Positions 27,142 to 36,391 of a stretch of DNA of 45,805 nucleotides are shown here, one piece after another. The stretch is taken from the NCBI GenBank assembly GCA_030671085.1, contig DAOVAI010000003.1:1-45805 (forward strand), read 5' to 3'. Made by a program: the position numbers and the translations under genes. The stretch's first letter is position 1. Every line of letters starts with the position of its first letter. The DNA is from Pseudomonadota bacterium. GTDB lineage: Bacteria; Desulfobacterota; Desulfobulbia; Desulfobulbales; Desulfocapsaceae. The notes under the pieces are model-generated. The model worked only from the letters and a program-made list of their open reading frames with translations, made no database searches and had not been told where the DNA came from.

Positions 27142-27284
27142 AGTGCCTGTCCAGAAATGGCTATTTTTCCCTAACTCTTCGTTGCTCTCAAAATTTAATC
27201 CTCGGAATATCAATTATATGCCTGCGGTTAAATTCCTCGATCGCCTCGATTTAGAAAAAACTATCTCATTTCTGGGCAGGCACT
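27142..27284. repeat. 143-bp palindrome-ended intergenic element, copy 2
   Basis: Ends AGTGCCTGTCCAGAAATG / CATTTCTGGGCAGGCACT; core identical or near-identical to copy 1. Confidence 0.9.
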
Positions 27285-27528
27285 ATTTAAGAATCTTACC
27301 GATATTTTTTACGGCATCGACTTTATCTTTCACGGCCGAAACCTCTTTTACACCAGGGACATCATCGAGGATATTTTTTCCACCCTCTTCAATGTCGCTT
27401 ATGCCGTTTTTAAAGGAGGAGATGGCCTTACCCAGGCCGGATCCCAGCTCAGGGAGCTTTTTCCCGCCAAAAACAAGCACGGCAATGCCCAGGATAACGA
27501 TCAGTTCCGGGGTTCCAAGTCCAAACAT
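27283..27528 (-). CDS. tatA: Twin-arginine translocase TatA/E family subunit
   Basis: MFGLGTPELIVILGIAVLVFGGKKLPELGSGLGKAISSFK. Confidence 0.95.
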   Translation of the reverse strand: MFGLGTPELIVILGIAVLVFGGKKLPELGSGLGKAISSFKNGISDIEEGGKNILDDVPGVKEVSAVKDKVDAVKNIGKILK

Positions 27529-27571
27529 GGTTTCCTCCAGTTATTAGGGGCAGTGGGTCTGGGCTGTCAGC

Positions 27572-27763
27572 TCAGGCCTGCGAATCGCCTTTGGTGTCGT
27601 CGTCTATTTTCTTTGATTCTTCTTCTTCTTTTTTGGTGGCGTCTTTGAAGTTCCTGATGCCTTTGCCGATCCCGGATCCAATTTCCGGAAGTTTGCCGGC
27701 GCCAAAAATGATAACGATAATGACCAGAATAACAATCAATTCCGGCATGCCAAGTCCAAACAT
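27572..27763 (-). CDS. tatA: Twin-arginine translocase TatA/E family subunit (second copy)
   Basis: [42 protein letters not shown]. Confidence 0.95.
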   Translation of the reverse strand: MFGLGMPELIVILVIIVIIFGAGKLPEIGSGIGKGIRNFKDATKKEEEESKKIDDDTKGDSQA

Positions 27764-27895
27764 AATAATTCCTCTATATCGAGTGGCGGTTTAAGAAATC
27801 TGTTGCTCAAATCCTGTCACGTGCCTTGGGCGGCAAACTTTAACAGGAAAACACTCCTTCAAACGTTCTAAATGTAGAGCAGTTAGGGCAGAATG

Positions 27896-29224
27896 TCAAT
27901 CCTTTCCATATATGGAGATGCGTTGCCCCATCTGCCGCATCTGTGTCAGAATCGTATCTTCATCAAGGGTGAGCAGCCTGCGATTCTCCATGATTACAGA
28001 GCCGCCTATGACCGAATGCACCACATCCGCACCGCGGGCTGCATACACCAAGTGTGATGGGATGTTGTAGAGGGGCGTGAGGTGGGGCTGGTTCATGTCC
28101 AGGACGATCAGGTCTGCTTTTTTTCCAACTTCAAGGGAGCCGATCTGCCCACCTGCACTAAGGGTTTCGGCCCCGCCCAGGGTGGCCGCATGCAGAGTCT
28201 GCTCCGCATTCATGACTGTGGGATCCATACGTGCGACCTTGTGAATCTTGGCCACTGTATTCATCTCGCCAAACATATCTACGTCATTGTTAGAGGCAGA
28301 CCCATCGGTTCCGATGCCCACCTTGACCCCGGCCTGCAGCATCTTCACCACCGGGGCTGTTCCAGAGGCAAGTTTCATGTTTGACTCCTGACAGTGGGAA
28401 ACGCTGACCCCGCGCTGGGCCAGAAGTTGGATCTCTTTCTCATCGACCATGACGCAGTGGGCCGCCAGCGTCTTGTCGGTGAGCAGTCCCAGATGGTCCA
28501 GGTGTTGCACCGGGCTGCAGCCGTATCGTTCCCTGCAGGTATCCATCTCTGTCTGATTCTCCGAGAGGTGAATCACATAGAGACTGTTGTTGTCCCGGGC
28601 AACATTACCCAGCCGCGAAAGAAGATCTGGCGAGCAGGTATACACTGCATGCGGGTCAACGGTGATGGAGATGAGTGGATGGTCCTTGTAAAGAGCAAAC
28701 AACTCATTGAGGTACTTGAATCCATTTTCCAGTTCACCGTAACAGGGAGAGGGAAAATCGTAAAGCACTTCCCCGATCCAGGCCCGCATACCCGATCTTT
28801 CTGTGGCCCTGGCCACTTCCTTGGAAAAGAGGTACATGTCACAGAAGCTGGTGGTCCCGGATTTGATCATCTCGGCCAGGGAGAGCAGGGTGGATTGATA
28901 GACCATTTCCGGGGTCAGCTTGGTTTCCACCGGGAAGATATGCTCCTCGAGCCAGGTCATGAGCGGCAGGTCATCGGCCAGGCCCCGGAAGCAGGACATG
29001 GCCGCATGGGTGTGGGTGTTGACGAGGCCCGGCATGATCAGACCGTAATCGGTATGGATGTGCTTGGCAGGGGAAAAGTCAGCAAGGATCTGCTCTTTGG
29101 TGCCGATTGCTGTGATGGTGTCGCCTGTTATCGCTGCTGCAGCGTCTTGGATAAGGCTTTTTTGTCTGGCATCTGGGAGGAGATAACTGCCGGAGATGAT
29201 AAGGTCTGTTGGTTGTTTTGGCAT
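27896..29224 (-). CDS. mtaD: 5-methylthioadenosine/S-adenosylhomocysteine deaminase family amidohydrolase
   Basis: PGLVNTHTHAAMSCFRGLADDLPLMTWLEEHIFP; VGIGTDGSASNNDVDMFGEM; ATG 29224 chosen over the upstream track start. Confidence 0.88.
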   Translation of the reverse strand: MPKQPTDLIISGSYLLPDARQKSLIQDAAAAITGDTITAIGTKEQILADFSPAKHIHTDYGLIMPGLVNTHTHAAMSCFRGLADDLPLMTWLEEHIFPVETKLTPEMVYQSTLLSLAEMIKSGTTSFCDMYLFSKEVARATERSGMRAWIGEVLYDFPSPCYGELENGFKYLNELFALYKDHPLISITVDPHAVYTCSPDLLSRLGNVARDNNSLYVIHLSENQTEMDTCRERYGCSPVQHLDHLGLLTDKTLAAHCVMVDEKEIQLLAQRGVSVSHCQESNMKLASGTAPVVKMLQAGVKVGIGTDGSASNNDVDMFGEMNTVAKIHKVARMDPTVMNAEQTLHAATLGGAETLSAGGQIGSLEVGKKADLIVLDMNQPHLTPLYNIPSHLVYAARGADVVHSVIGGSVIMENRRLLTLDEDTILTQMRQMGQRISIYGKD

Positions 29225-29263
29225 GATGAAATCAACAAAAAGGAAAAAAGAAAAGCAACTATC

Positions 29264-29345
29264 AAATATTGAACACGGAATGTCGAATGACGAAGTTTTT
29301 AACTTCTGCGGTTCAAAATTCCGTGTTCGATATTCGACATTCGTT
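29264..29345. repeat. Intergenic nested-hairpin repeat (GAACACGGAATGTCGAA...TTCCGTGTTCGATATTCGACATTCG)
   Basis: Imperfect outer palindrome TATTGAACACGGAAT/ATTCCGTGTTCGATA; inner GAAGTT TTT AACTTC; partial copy at about 35138-35178. Confidence 0.8.
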
Positions 29346-29348
29346 TTT

Positions 29349-30185
29349 TTATGAAATCCGGCCTGCAATCTCCACTATCAATCGTTCCAGCTTCGGTTGC
29401 ATACCCTCTGCCGTGGCAATAATATCTTCCAGGATTATGGGCTGAAAGTTGTCAGGGTCATTGACATTGGAGACAACTGACAGTCCAAGGACATCCATGC
29501 CTGCGTGCTTGGCCACTATGACTTCAGGAACCGAGGACATGCCCACACCATCGGCCCCGCAGTCACGCAGCCACCTGGTCTCTGCCGGTGTCTCCAGGCT
29601 GGGACCAGGGATGCAGACGTAGACCCCGCTGATCACATTTTTGATCCTGCAATGGCTGGCACTGTCCAGTGCGATTTTAATCAGTTCCGGGTGATACGGG
29701 GTGGAAAAATCAGGGAAACGGGGGCCCCAGCTGTCCACATTGGGACCGCGCAGGGGATTTTCCCCCAGGAAGTTGAGATGATCCCGCAGGACCATGATGG
29801 AGCCGGGAAGAAAAAGCGGGTTGAGTCCGCCAGCTGCATTGGTCAAAAGAAGTGTCTTTGCACCGAGCAGGGAGAGGACCCTGATGGGAAAGGCGACCTC
29901 TTTGCTGGAATACCCCTCGTAATAGTGAAATCGCCCTTGCAGGACAGCGATTTTTTTTCCGGAGAGGCGGCCAAGGATCAAATTGCCGCTGTGACTGTCC
30001 ACCGTGGACCGGGGGAAATGGGGGATCTCTGAATAGGGCAGGCTCAGCTCACTCTCGATCCTGTCAGCAAAACCGCCCAGGCCGGTCCCCAGCTGGATGA
30101 CCAGATCCGGGGAAAAGGGGAAGACATCTTCCAGAAAGGCCACGCATTCTTCCACCCGCCTTTGGTAGTCCCCTGGGTTTTCCAT
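29349..30185 (-). CDS. Purine nucleoside phosphorylase
   Basis: IQLGTGLGGFADRIE; VLQGRFHYYEGY; LLLTNAAGGLNP; VCIPGPSLETPAETRWLRDCGADGVGMSSVPE. Confidence 0.93.
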   Translation of the reverse strand: MENPGDYQRRVEECVAFLEDVFPFSPDLVIQLGTGLGGFADRIESELSLPYSEIPHFPRSTVDSHSGNLILGRLSGKKIAVLQGRFHYYEGYSSKEVAFPIRVLSLLGAKTLLLTNAAGGLNPLFLPGSIMVLRDHLNFLGENPLRGPNVDSWGPRFPDFSTPYHPELIKIALDSASHCRIKNVISGVYVCIPGPSLETPAETRWLRDCGADGVGMSSVPEVIVAKHAGMDVLGLSVVSNVNDPDNFQPIILEDIIATAEGMQPKLERLIVEIAGRIS

Positions 30186-30192
30186 ATGGATT

Positions 30193-31590
30193 TTATTTGT
30201 GCAGTGCGTGCTTTTTGACAAAGTCCTGGATCTGGTTCCTGTCTGCATCCATCAGTTCACAGCGGGATTCTTTGTCCAGGATCTGGACAATGGAGGCGGG
30301 AAGCTCAAGGGGCTTGCCAATGGCCTCTTCCACTGTCTCACCGAATTTTGCCGGATGGGCAGTAGCGAGACAGCAGATGGGGATTCCCTTTTTCTGGTGC
30401 TGAAGGGCGCAATAGACACCGACTGCAGTGTGCGGATCCAATATGTATCCGTACTTCCGGTAAAAATCACCTATGGTTGCCTGTACATCCTCTTCGGAGG
30501 CAGCTATAGCAGTAAAATCTCTCTGGATCTGATCCTGAAAATCGGTGAGGTCGAGTTTTCCGGTTTCCGCAAACTGGGTCATGGCCTGTCGTGTCCGATC
30601 CGGTTCTTCATCAAGGAGATAGTAGAGATAGCGTTCAAAGTTGGAGGCCGACTGGATGTCCATGGAGGGGCTCGACGTAGCCACCACCTGGCTCAGGGAA
30701 TAGTCTCCATCATTGACCATCCGGGTGAGGATATCATTGGCGTTGGTAGCCAGCAGCAGTTTGCGAATAGTTCCTTCCGGGAGCATCCGCTTGGCGATAT
30801 AGCCGGCAAAGATATCTCCGAAGTTACCGGTGGGTACGGAAAAATCCGTGGTCTTCTCGTTTTCGTGACTGTTGATATGGAGACAGCTGTAGACGTAATA
30901 GACCACCTGGGCAAGTACCCGGGCCCAGTTGATGGAATTGATGGCACCTAAGTGTTGTTCTTCTTTGAAGTCCAGGTCGTTGAAGATTGCTTTGACAATG
31001 GCCTGACCGTCGTCAAAGGTTCCCTTGATGGCAATGTTGTAGACATTATCATCTGTCACCGTGGTCATCTGTTTTTCCTGGACCTTGCTGACCCGCTGGT
31101 GAGGATGAAGAATGAAGATCTTGATCCGTTCCTTGCCGCGCACTCCATAGATGGCGGCACTGCCGGTGTCCCCGGAGGTGGCTCCGAGGATATTCATGAC
31201 CGAGTCATTTTTTTCCAGCAGATATTCAAAGAGGTTGCCCAGGAACTGCAGGGCTATATCCTTGAAGGCCAGGGTGGGACCGTGAAAAAGCTCCATGATA
31301 TGGAGGGAGCCTTGATGGCACAGAGGGATAACCTTTTCCGTGTCAAAGCTGGCATAGGAACGGTCGATCAGGTCTCGAAGATCGGATTCGGGAATGTCGT
31401 CGATGAAGCGGGACATGATTTCAAAGGCCAGTTCCTGGTAGGAGAGATTCTTCCAGCTGGCAAATGTCTGGCTGCCAATCCGGGGAATGGCCCTGGGGAG
31501 AAGGAGCCCGCCGTCATCGGCCAGGCCCATCATCACTGCTTCGGTAAAGGGGACGGGATCGATCCCGCCTCGTGTGCTTATATATTGCAT
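30193..31590 (-). CDS. thrC: Threonine synthase
   Basis: MQYISTRGG; FHGPTLAFKDIALQFLGN; ATSGDTGSAA. Confidence 0.96.
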   Translation of the reverse strand: MQYISTRGGIDPVPFTEAVMMGLADDGGLLLPRAIPRIGSQTFASWKNLSYQELAFEIMSRFIDDIPESDLRDLIDRSYASFDTEKVIPLCHQGSLHIMELFHGPTLAFKDIALQFLGNLFEYLLEKNDSVMNILGATSGDTGSAAIYGVRGKERIKIFILHPHQRVSKVQEKQMTTVTDDNVYNIAIKGTFDDGQAIVKAIFNDLDFKEEQHLGAINSINWARVLAQVVYYVYSCLHINSHENEKTTDFSVPTGNFGDIFAGYIAKRMLPEGTIRKLLLATNANDILTRMVNDGDYSLSQVVATSSPSMDIQSASNFERYLYYLLDEEPDRTRQAMTQFAETGKLDLTDFQDQIQRDFTAIAASEEDVQATIGDFYRKYGYILDPHTAVGVYCALQHQKKGIPICCLATAHPAKFGETVEEAIGKPLELPASIVQILDKESRCELMDADRNQIQDFVKKHALHK

Positions 31591-31592
31591 AG

Positions 31593-31982
31593 TTAGGTGA
31601 TGTTTTTTAGATCTTCTATTTCTATCCTTGGTGCGTTGTGCCAGAGGCCTTCCAAATCGTAGAAAGATCTCTGCTCATGATAGAAAATATGAACTACTAC
31701 ATCGTCAAAGTCAAGAAGAACCCACATGCCTTCCTTGATTCCCTCTGCCTTGGCAGCACTTATCCGTTTGGAGCGCATTGCTGCCTCCAGGGCCTCGGCA
31801 AGTCCCTGCACATGACGGGTGGAGCGTCCGCTCATGATGATAAAATAATCGGCAAATGAGGCGATACCCCTGACATCAAGAATGACCATGTCTTCGGCCT
31901 TGGTGTCAATGGCTGCTTGTGCGCAGATCTCTACCCGTTCAATGCCGCTTTTGTCCTGTATCTCTTTTTTGAGCTGTTTCAT
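31593..31982 (-). CDS. rsfS: Ribosomal silencing factor RsfS
   Basis: KAEDMVILDVRGIASFADYFIIMSGRSTRHVQGLAEAL; WVLLDFDDVVVHIFYHEQRSFYDLEGLWHNAPRI. Confidence 0.95.
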   Translation of the reverse strand: MKQLKKEIQDKSGIERVEICAQAAIDTKAEDMVILDVRGIASFADYFIIMSGRSTRHVQGLAEALEAAMRSKRISAAKAEGIKEGMWVLLDFDDVVVHIFYHEQRSFYDLEGLWHNAPRIEIEDLKNIT

Positions 31983-32005
31983 AGTTGATAGGGTGCCGGA
32001 GGCAC

Positions 32006-34477
32006 TTAACTGTTTTTTCCTTTTGCTTTGTTTTCCCGTTTTTTTCGCGGGGGAAATTCAAAGCTGATTTTTCCTGTCTGGTTCAGAAGAAGAAAGGCAT
32101 CAAAAGGTCTCTTCTTTTTGGAGATAAATCCGGTGATTAGCTCTGTCTTTCCCTCTGCCAGCAGTTGGTTGATATGTTGGGAGGTGATGGCCCGGGAGAG
32201 AATGACCTTACTGATTTGTAACCCCTTTTTCTTGTCGCCGTCAAGCATGGAGCCAGACATATAGGCGGCAGGCGTTTCAAAAACAGGAGTGTTATCCACC
32301 GGAGACAGCCCCAGAGGTTCGGTTTTTTTGATGGCCTCAATGTCTAAGTCGTCGATGGAGTCGGCAAAAAGAAAATCCACCTTGTTGTTCTTCAGGCGGA
32401 CAGAGGCGGTAAAGGGTTTTCCCCGTTTACTCCTGAAGTCACTAAACGGCCCCAGGGTCTCTCCTTGAATGAGACTGATGATTTCATCCTGACTCATTAT
32501 CCTGCCGCCCAGGATCTTACGCAGGCTGATCTTCTCATCTTCTGAGACAAAGGCAGTGGGGGTCTCATAAAAACGTATACTGTCAACAGGGCTGAAAGGA
32601 GCTTCCTTCTGGGTGGGCGCCTGTTCAAAATTGCGTATCTGGCTGATGATATGTCTGGTCAGTTCACGGATCTCATCCATGAACTGTTCACGGGTAAGCT
32701 TGCCGTGCAGGATCTGGTTGAGCTTGAATTCCCACTCGCCTGTCATCTGGGGTGAGGCCAGGACATCAATCTTTAGGGCCTCGAGCAGAGCAAGCAACTC
32801 AAAGGCCTTGCCGGTGGGAGTCAGTTCCTTGCCCTCCCGCACAATATATTTTTCCTTGAGCAGTTTCTCGATGATGGCGGCCCGGGTGGCTGGTGTTCCC
32901 AGGCCTCGCTCTTTCATGGCCTCGGCAAGTTCTTCATCGTCCACGAATTTGCCGGAGTTTTCCATGGCAGAGAGCAGGGTTGCCTCGTTAAAACGCGGTG
33001 GAGGCTTGGTTGCTGATTTTTCTTTTGCCACTTCCCGGCAGTGCACATCAGACCCTTTGGGGACAGGAGTGAGTAATTTGTCTGCTTCCTGCGCGTTGTT
33101 TCCCTGGTAAATGACCTTCCAGCCTGGATCAGTCTGGATTTTGCCTTCGGTGAGAAACGTCTCGTCGCTTACCAGAGAGAGTCGTTTGGTGTTGAGATAT
33201 CTGGCAGGAGGAAAGAAGACGGCCAAAAACCGTTGCACCACCATGGTGTATATCTTCTGCTCCGGCTCACTGAGAGAGGCGGGCAGTTTGTCGGTGGGGA
33301 TAATGGCGTGATGGTCTGATATCTTTTTGTTGTCAAAGTTCCGTTTGTCTTTTTTGATGTATCCCTGTTCCAGCGCGGTGCGTGCATGAGCGCCCAGCTG
33401 CCATCCCTGCTGCTGCTTCACAGTATTCTTCACGATCTTCAGGTAATCTTCAGGCAGATGGCGGCTGTCGGTTCTTGGGTAGGTCAGGACCTTATGACGT
33501 TCATACAGGGCCTGAGCCAGCCCCAAGGTGTTCTTGGCAGAGAAGCCAAAACGGTTGTTGGCCTCCCGCTGCAGAGAGGTGAGGTCATAGAGCTGGGGGG
33601 AGCGCTGGCTCGACTTTTTGCTGGTTTCAGAGACGAGCGCCGGCTTGCCGGTACACTTTTCAACCAGATCATCACCATTCTTCTCATCCCATATTCTATC
33701 GGCGCGACCATGCTCATTTTGTGGATCTTTTTTCCATTCCGGATCGATCCACTTGCCAATGTAGCTGTTGTTGTCAAAGGTAAAGGTTGCCTGCAGGGTA
33801 AAAAAGTCACGCGGTTTAAAGGCGAGACGTACCTGTTCCCGTTTGACGAGCATGGAGAGGGTGGGGGTCTGTACCCTGCCGCAGGAGGTAAGGAAAAATC
33901 CACCCTTCCTGGAGTTGAATCCGGTAAGGGCACGGGTGGCATTGAGACCAATGAGCCAGTCGGACTCCGAGCGACAGAGAGCCGCATCTTCTAAGAGCTG
34001 CATCTCATCATTTTCGCGCAGGTGGGCAAATCCTTCCTTGATGGCATCTTTGGTCATGGACTGCAGCCACAGTCGTTTGAAACTCTTTTTGGCAACAGAA
34101 CTGTTCCACACATAGCGCAGGATATATTTGAAGATCAGCTCGCCTTCACGGCCTGCATCACAGGCATTGATCACTTCCCTGACATCTTTGCGGCGGATGA
34201 GCTTCTGCAGGGCGTTCAGCTGTCCCTTGGTGTTGGAGAGTCCTTTTAAGGGGAACTCTTCCGGGATGATGGGCAGGTTCTCCAGTGTCCAGCTCTTATA
34301 TTTAGGATCCATCTCCTCAGGATACTGGATGGCCACCAGATGTCCTATGGCGTAGGAGACAATGTAGCGGTCACTTTCAAAATGCGTCTTGGTTTTGCTG
34401 AATTTACCGGGCAGGGCCTTTGTCAGGTCGGCTGCCACACTGGGCTTTTCCGCAATAATGAGGGTTTTGCTTGTCAT
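32006..34477 (-). CDS. topB: DNA topoisomerase III
   Basis: TLIIAEKPSVAADLTKAL; INACDAGREGELIFKYI; LTYPRTDSRHLPEDY active-site region. Confidence 0.95.
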   Translation of the reverse strand: MTSKTLIIAEKPSVAADLTKALPGKFSKTKTHFESDRYIVSYAIGHLVAIQYPEEMDPKYKSWTLENLPIIPEEFPLKGLSNTKGQLNALQKLIRRKDVREVINACDAGREGELIFKYILRYVWNSSVAKKSFKRLWLQSMTKDAIKEGFAHLRENDEMQLLEDAALCRSESDWLIGLNATRALTGFNSRKGGFFLTSCGRVQTPTLSMLVKREQVRLAFKPRDFFTLQATFTFDNNSYIGKWIDPEWKKDPQNEHGRADRIWDEKNGDDLVEKCTGKPALVSETSKKSSQRSPQLYDLTSLQREANNRFGFSAKNTLGLAQALYERHKVLTYPRTDSRHLPEDYLKIVKNTVKQQQGWQLGAHARTALEQGYIKKDKRNFDNKKISDHHAIIPTDKLPASLSEPEQKIYTMVVQRFLAVFFPPARYLNTKRLSLVSDETFLTEGKIQTDPGWKVIYQGNNAQEADKLLTPVPKGSDVHCREVAKEKSATKPPPRFNEATLLSAMENSGKFVDDEELAEAMKERGLGTPATRAAIIEKLLKEKYIVREGKELTPTGKAFELLALLEALKIDVLASPQMTGEWEFKLNQILHGKLTREQFMDEIRELTRHIISQIRNFEQAPTQKEAPFSPVDSIRFYETPTAFVSEDEKISLRKILGGRIMSQDEIISLIQGETLGPFSDFRSKRGKPFTASVRLKNNKVDFLFADSIDDLDIEAIKKTEPLGLSPVDNTPVFETPAAYMSGSMLDGDKKKGLQISKVILSRAITSQHINQLLAEGKTELITGFISKKKRPFDAFLLLNQTGKISFEFPPRKKRENKAKGKNS

Positions 34478-34478
34478 C

Positions 34479-35078
34479 TTATCCTGTAATGGTTTGGGCA
34501 AAATTCAACAGCGACTCATGCCAGAGTTCGGGTTGTTCCAGGTAACAGGGGTGCTTGGCCCCTGCAAAAACTATGAGTTTGGAACCGGAGATTGACGCAT
34601 GGAGGAGAGCAGCGTTGGCCGGATCAGAGATCTGATCGTTTTCGCCCCATAGAATAAGGGTGGAGGACGGCAGTTCAGCAAGGCGATCCCTGTTTTCGTC
34701 GATCCCGACGGAACCGATGAGAACCAGGCCGGACACTCTCTCAGGATGGTCAAGACTATATTCCAGGCTGATCTTTCCACCCATGGAAGGGCCGACCACA
34801 ATGGCCTTATTTATGTTCGCTGAGTTCATCACTCCATTGATGACTTTTTCAGGTGTCAGTGGGGCCTCAGCGCTCTTGCCAAAGCCTGGCAGATCCAGAG
34901 CAACCGCGAAAAAACCCGCATCTGCCAGTTTCTCGAGCGTTCCCAGTTCCTTCCACGTCTCTGCCTGAAAGGCCTTTCCGTGCAGCAACAGGATGGGAGG
35001 TCGGGAAGTGTCTCCAGCCTGCAGGGTATTGATGCTGTGACCGTCTATCTCGACAATTTTCTTTTGAATGGTTTGCAT
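34479..35078 (-). CDS. Alpha/beta hydrolase
   Basis: ILLLHGKAF; VVGPSMGGKISLEY nucleophile elbow (GPSMGG); LILWGENDQIS; HPCYLEQPE. Confidence 0.9.
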   Translation of the reverse strand: MQTIQKKIVEIDGHSINTLQAGDTSRPPILLLHGKAFQAETWKELGTLEKLADAGFFAVALDLPGFGKSAEAPLTPEKVINGVMNSANINKAIVVGPSMGGKISLEYSLDHPERVSGLVLIGSVGIDENRDRLAELPSSTLILWGENDQISDPANAALLHASISGSKLIVFAGAKHPCYLEQPELWHESLLNFAQTITG

Positions 35079-35137
35079 AATTACTCAATAGGCAAAGACT
35101 GTTTGCAGGAGGGAGGGTCGAGTTTTGAAGGTTTTTT

Positions 35138-35178
35138 ACTTCTGCAGTTCGACATTCCCTGTTCGATATTCGACATTT
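35138..35178. repeat. Partial copy of the TTCGATATTCGACATT repeat
   Basis: acttctgcagttcgacattccctgttcgatattcgacatt, closely matching 29301-29340. Confidence 0.75.
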
Positions 35179-35582
35179 TCCATAGCAGGGAGAAGAAAAT
35201 TGTTTTTTTGGGGGTGATTCCCCCCCACTCCCGGCAAAGTTCCAGATGTTCTATTAGTCCCTTTCCGGTTTGTCAATCGCTAATTGTGCTCTTTTTTTTT
35301 TATTGACGGAAAAAAGCGGTGGTGTGTTCTCTTTTTAACTCCCTGGATTTTTGTAATTATTGCTGCAGGAGGGAGGCGAGGAAAAAATGTTTACAACAAT
35401 TCGAGATGGTGCGCTGGGAAAATCTCTTTCTTGGTCATAGTCTTTCCAGAAAATCCGGGAGCATCGTAATTGGTGGGAACAGGTTGCTTTAGGTGGCGGC
35501 ATACTATAAGTAACTAAGTAACCTGTTGTTCCAGTGTGTATTCATGAGAGGCGGGATTAGGCAGACTTTTGTAATCCCTTTC

Positions 35583-35613
35583 TTGACAGGCAACTGTTTC
35601 TGTGGTTTATTGT
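35583..35613 (+). promoter_or_regulatory. Sigma70-like promoter for tRNA-Gly
   Basis: TTGACA (35583-35588) and TATTGT (35608-35613), about 20 nt upstream of the tRNA. Confidence 0.5.
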
Positions 35614-35633
35614 TAAATTGGCACGGGATACAG

Positions 35634-35708
35634 GCGGGTGTAGCTCAGTGGTAGAGTACAAGCTTCCCAAGCTTGGTGTCGCGAGTTCAAATCTCGTCGC
35701 CCGCTCCA
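35634..35708 (+). tRNA. tRNA-Gly(CCC), CCA encoded
   Basis: GCGGGTG/CGCCCGC acceptor; anticodon arm CAAGC TTCCCAA GCTTG; T arm GAGTTCAAATCTC; terminal CCA. Confidence 0.96.
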
Positions 35709-35772
35709 GTGTTGATGGGTTCAGTTCCCCCTGTCAATGCCATACCACAACCCTGCGGGGGAGGTGGCTTTG

Positions 35773-35798
35773 AAAGTGGGCTCTGCCCGCTTTTTTTT
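35773..35798 (+). terminator. Intrinsic terminator between tRNA-Gly and rimP
   Basis: AAAGTGGGC TCT GCCCGCTTTTTTTT. Confidence 0.8.
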
Positions 35799-35841
35799 AT
35801 GCCTGTTTCCAGGAGACAGGAATAATGAGTATGGGGAGTCC

Positions 35842-36297
35842 ATGAGTGATTTTGTGACAGAAAGGATTCGTGATTTTGTGGAAAGCCTTCTCCCTTCCAT
35901 GGGGCTGGAGTTGGTGGAAATACAGTATCGCCAGGAAAACCAGGGCTGGGTGCTGCGCCTGTTTATTGACGGGCCGGAGGGCGTTACCATAGACCACTGT
36001 ACCAAGGTGAGCCGGGAAATGAGTGATTTTCTGGATGTTGAGGATCTGATCAATCATGCCTACAGCCTGGAGGTTTCATCCCCAGGTCTTGAGCGTCCAT
36101 TACGTAATAAGGCTGATTTTCAACGCTTTGCTGGGAAAAAGGCTCGGATTAAGTTGCGGGACGTCGTTGCAGAACAGAAGGTGTTCATTGGATTGATAGG
36201 TGCCTCGGATGACGAGGGAATCGAGTTGCTTTTGGAAGACGGAACAAAGAGACGTTTTCTCATGGAGCAGATACGGAAGGCCAGGCTGAGTCTGTAA
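35842..36297 (+). CDS. rimP: Ribosome maturation factor RimP
   Basis: MGLELVEIQYRQENQGWVLRLFIDGPEGVTIDHCTKVSREMSDFLD; SSPGLERPL; directly upstream of nusA. Confidence 0.95.
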   Translation: MSDFVTERIRDFVESLLPSMGLELVEIQYRQENQGWVLRLFIDGPEGVTIDHCTKVSREMSDFLDVEDLINHAYSLEVSSPGLERPLRNKADFQRFAGKKARIKLRDVVAEQKVFIGLIGASDDEGIELLLEDGTKRRFLMEQIRKARLSL

Positions 36298-36391
36298 AAG
36301 GTAATCCTGGTTGCGAACAGAATATATTATATAGATAAACCAAAAATGGTCTTAACCTCTTTCTCAGGAGTGAGGACTGTTTTTATGGGGA

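Noticed and set aside
26914-27174. 86-aa plus-strand ORF upstream of hgcA
   Set aside because: Runs through the minus-strand terminator and into the 143-bp repeat; no family resemblance.
27119-27547. 142-aa plus ORF across the 143-bp repeat and tatA
   Set aside because: Antisense to tatA and reads through a palindromic element; artefact.
28394-29272. 292-aa plus-strand ORF opposite mtaD
   Set aside because: Mirror ORF of a strongly supported amidohydrolase gene; no family resemblance.
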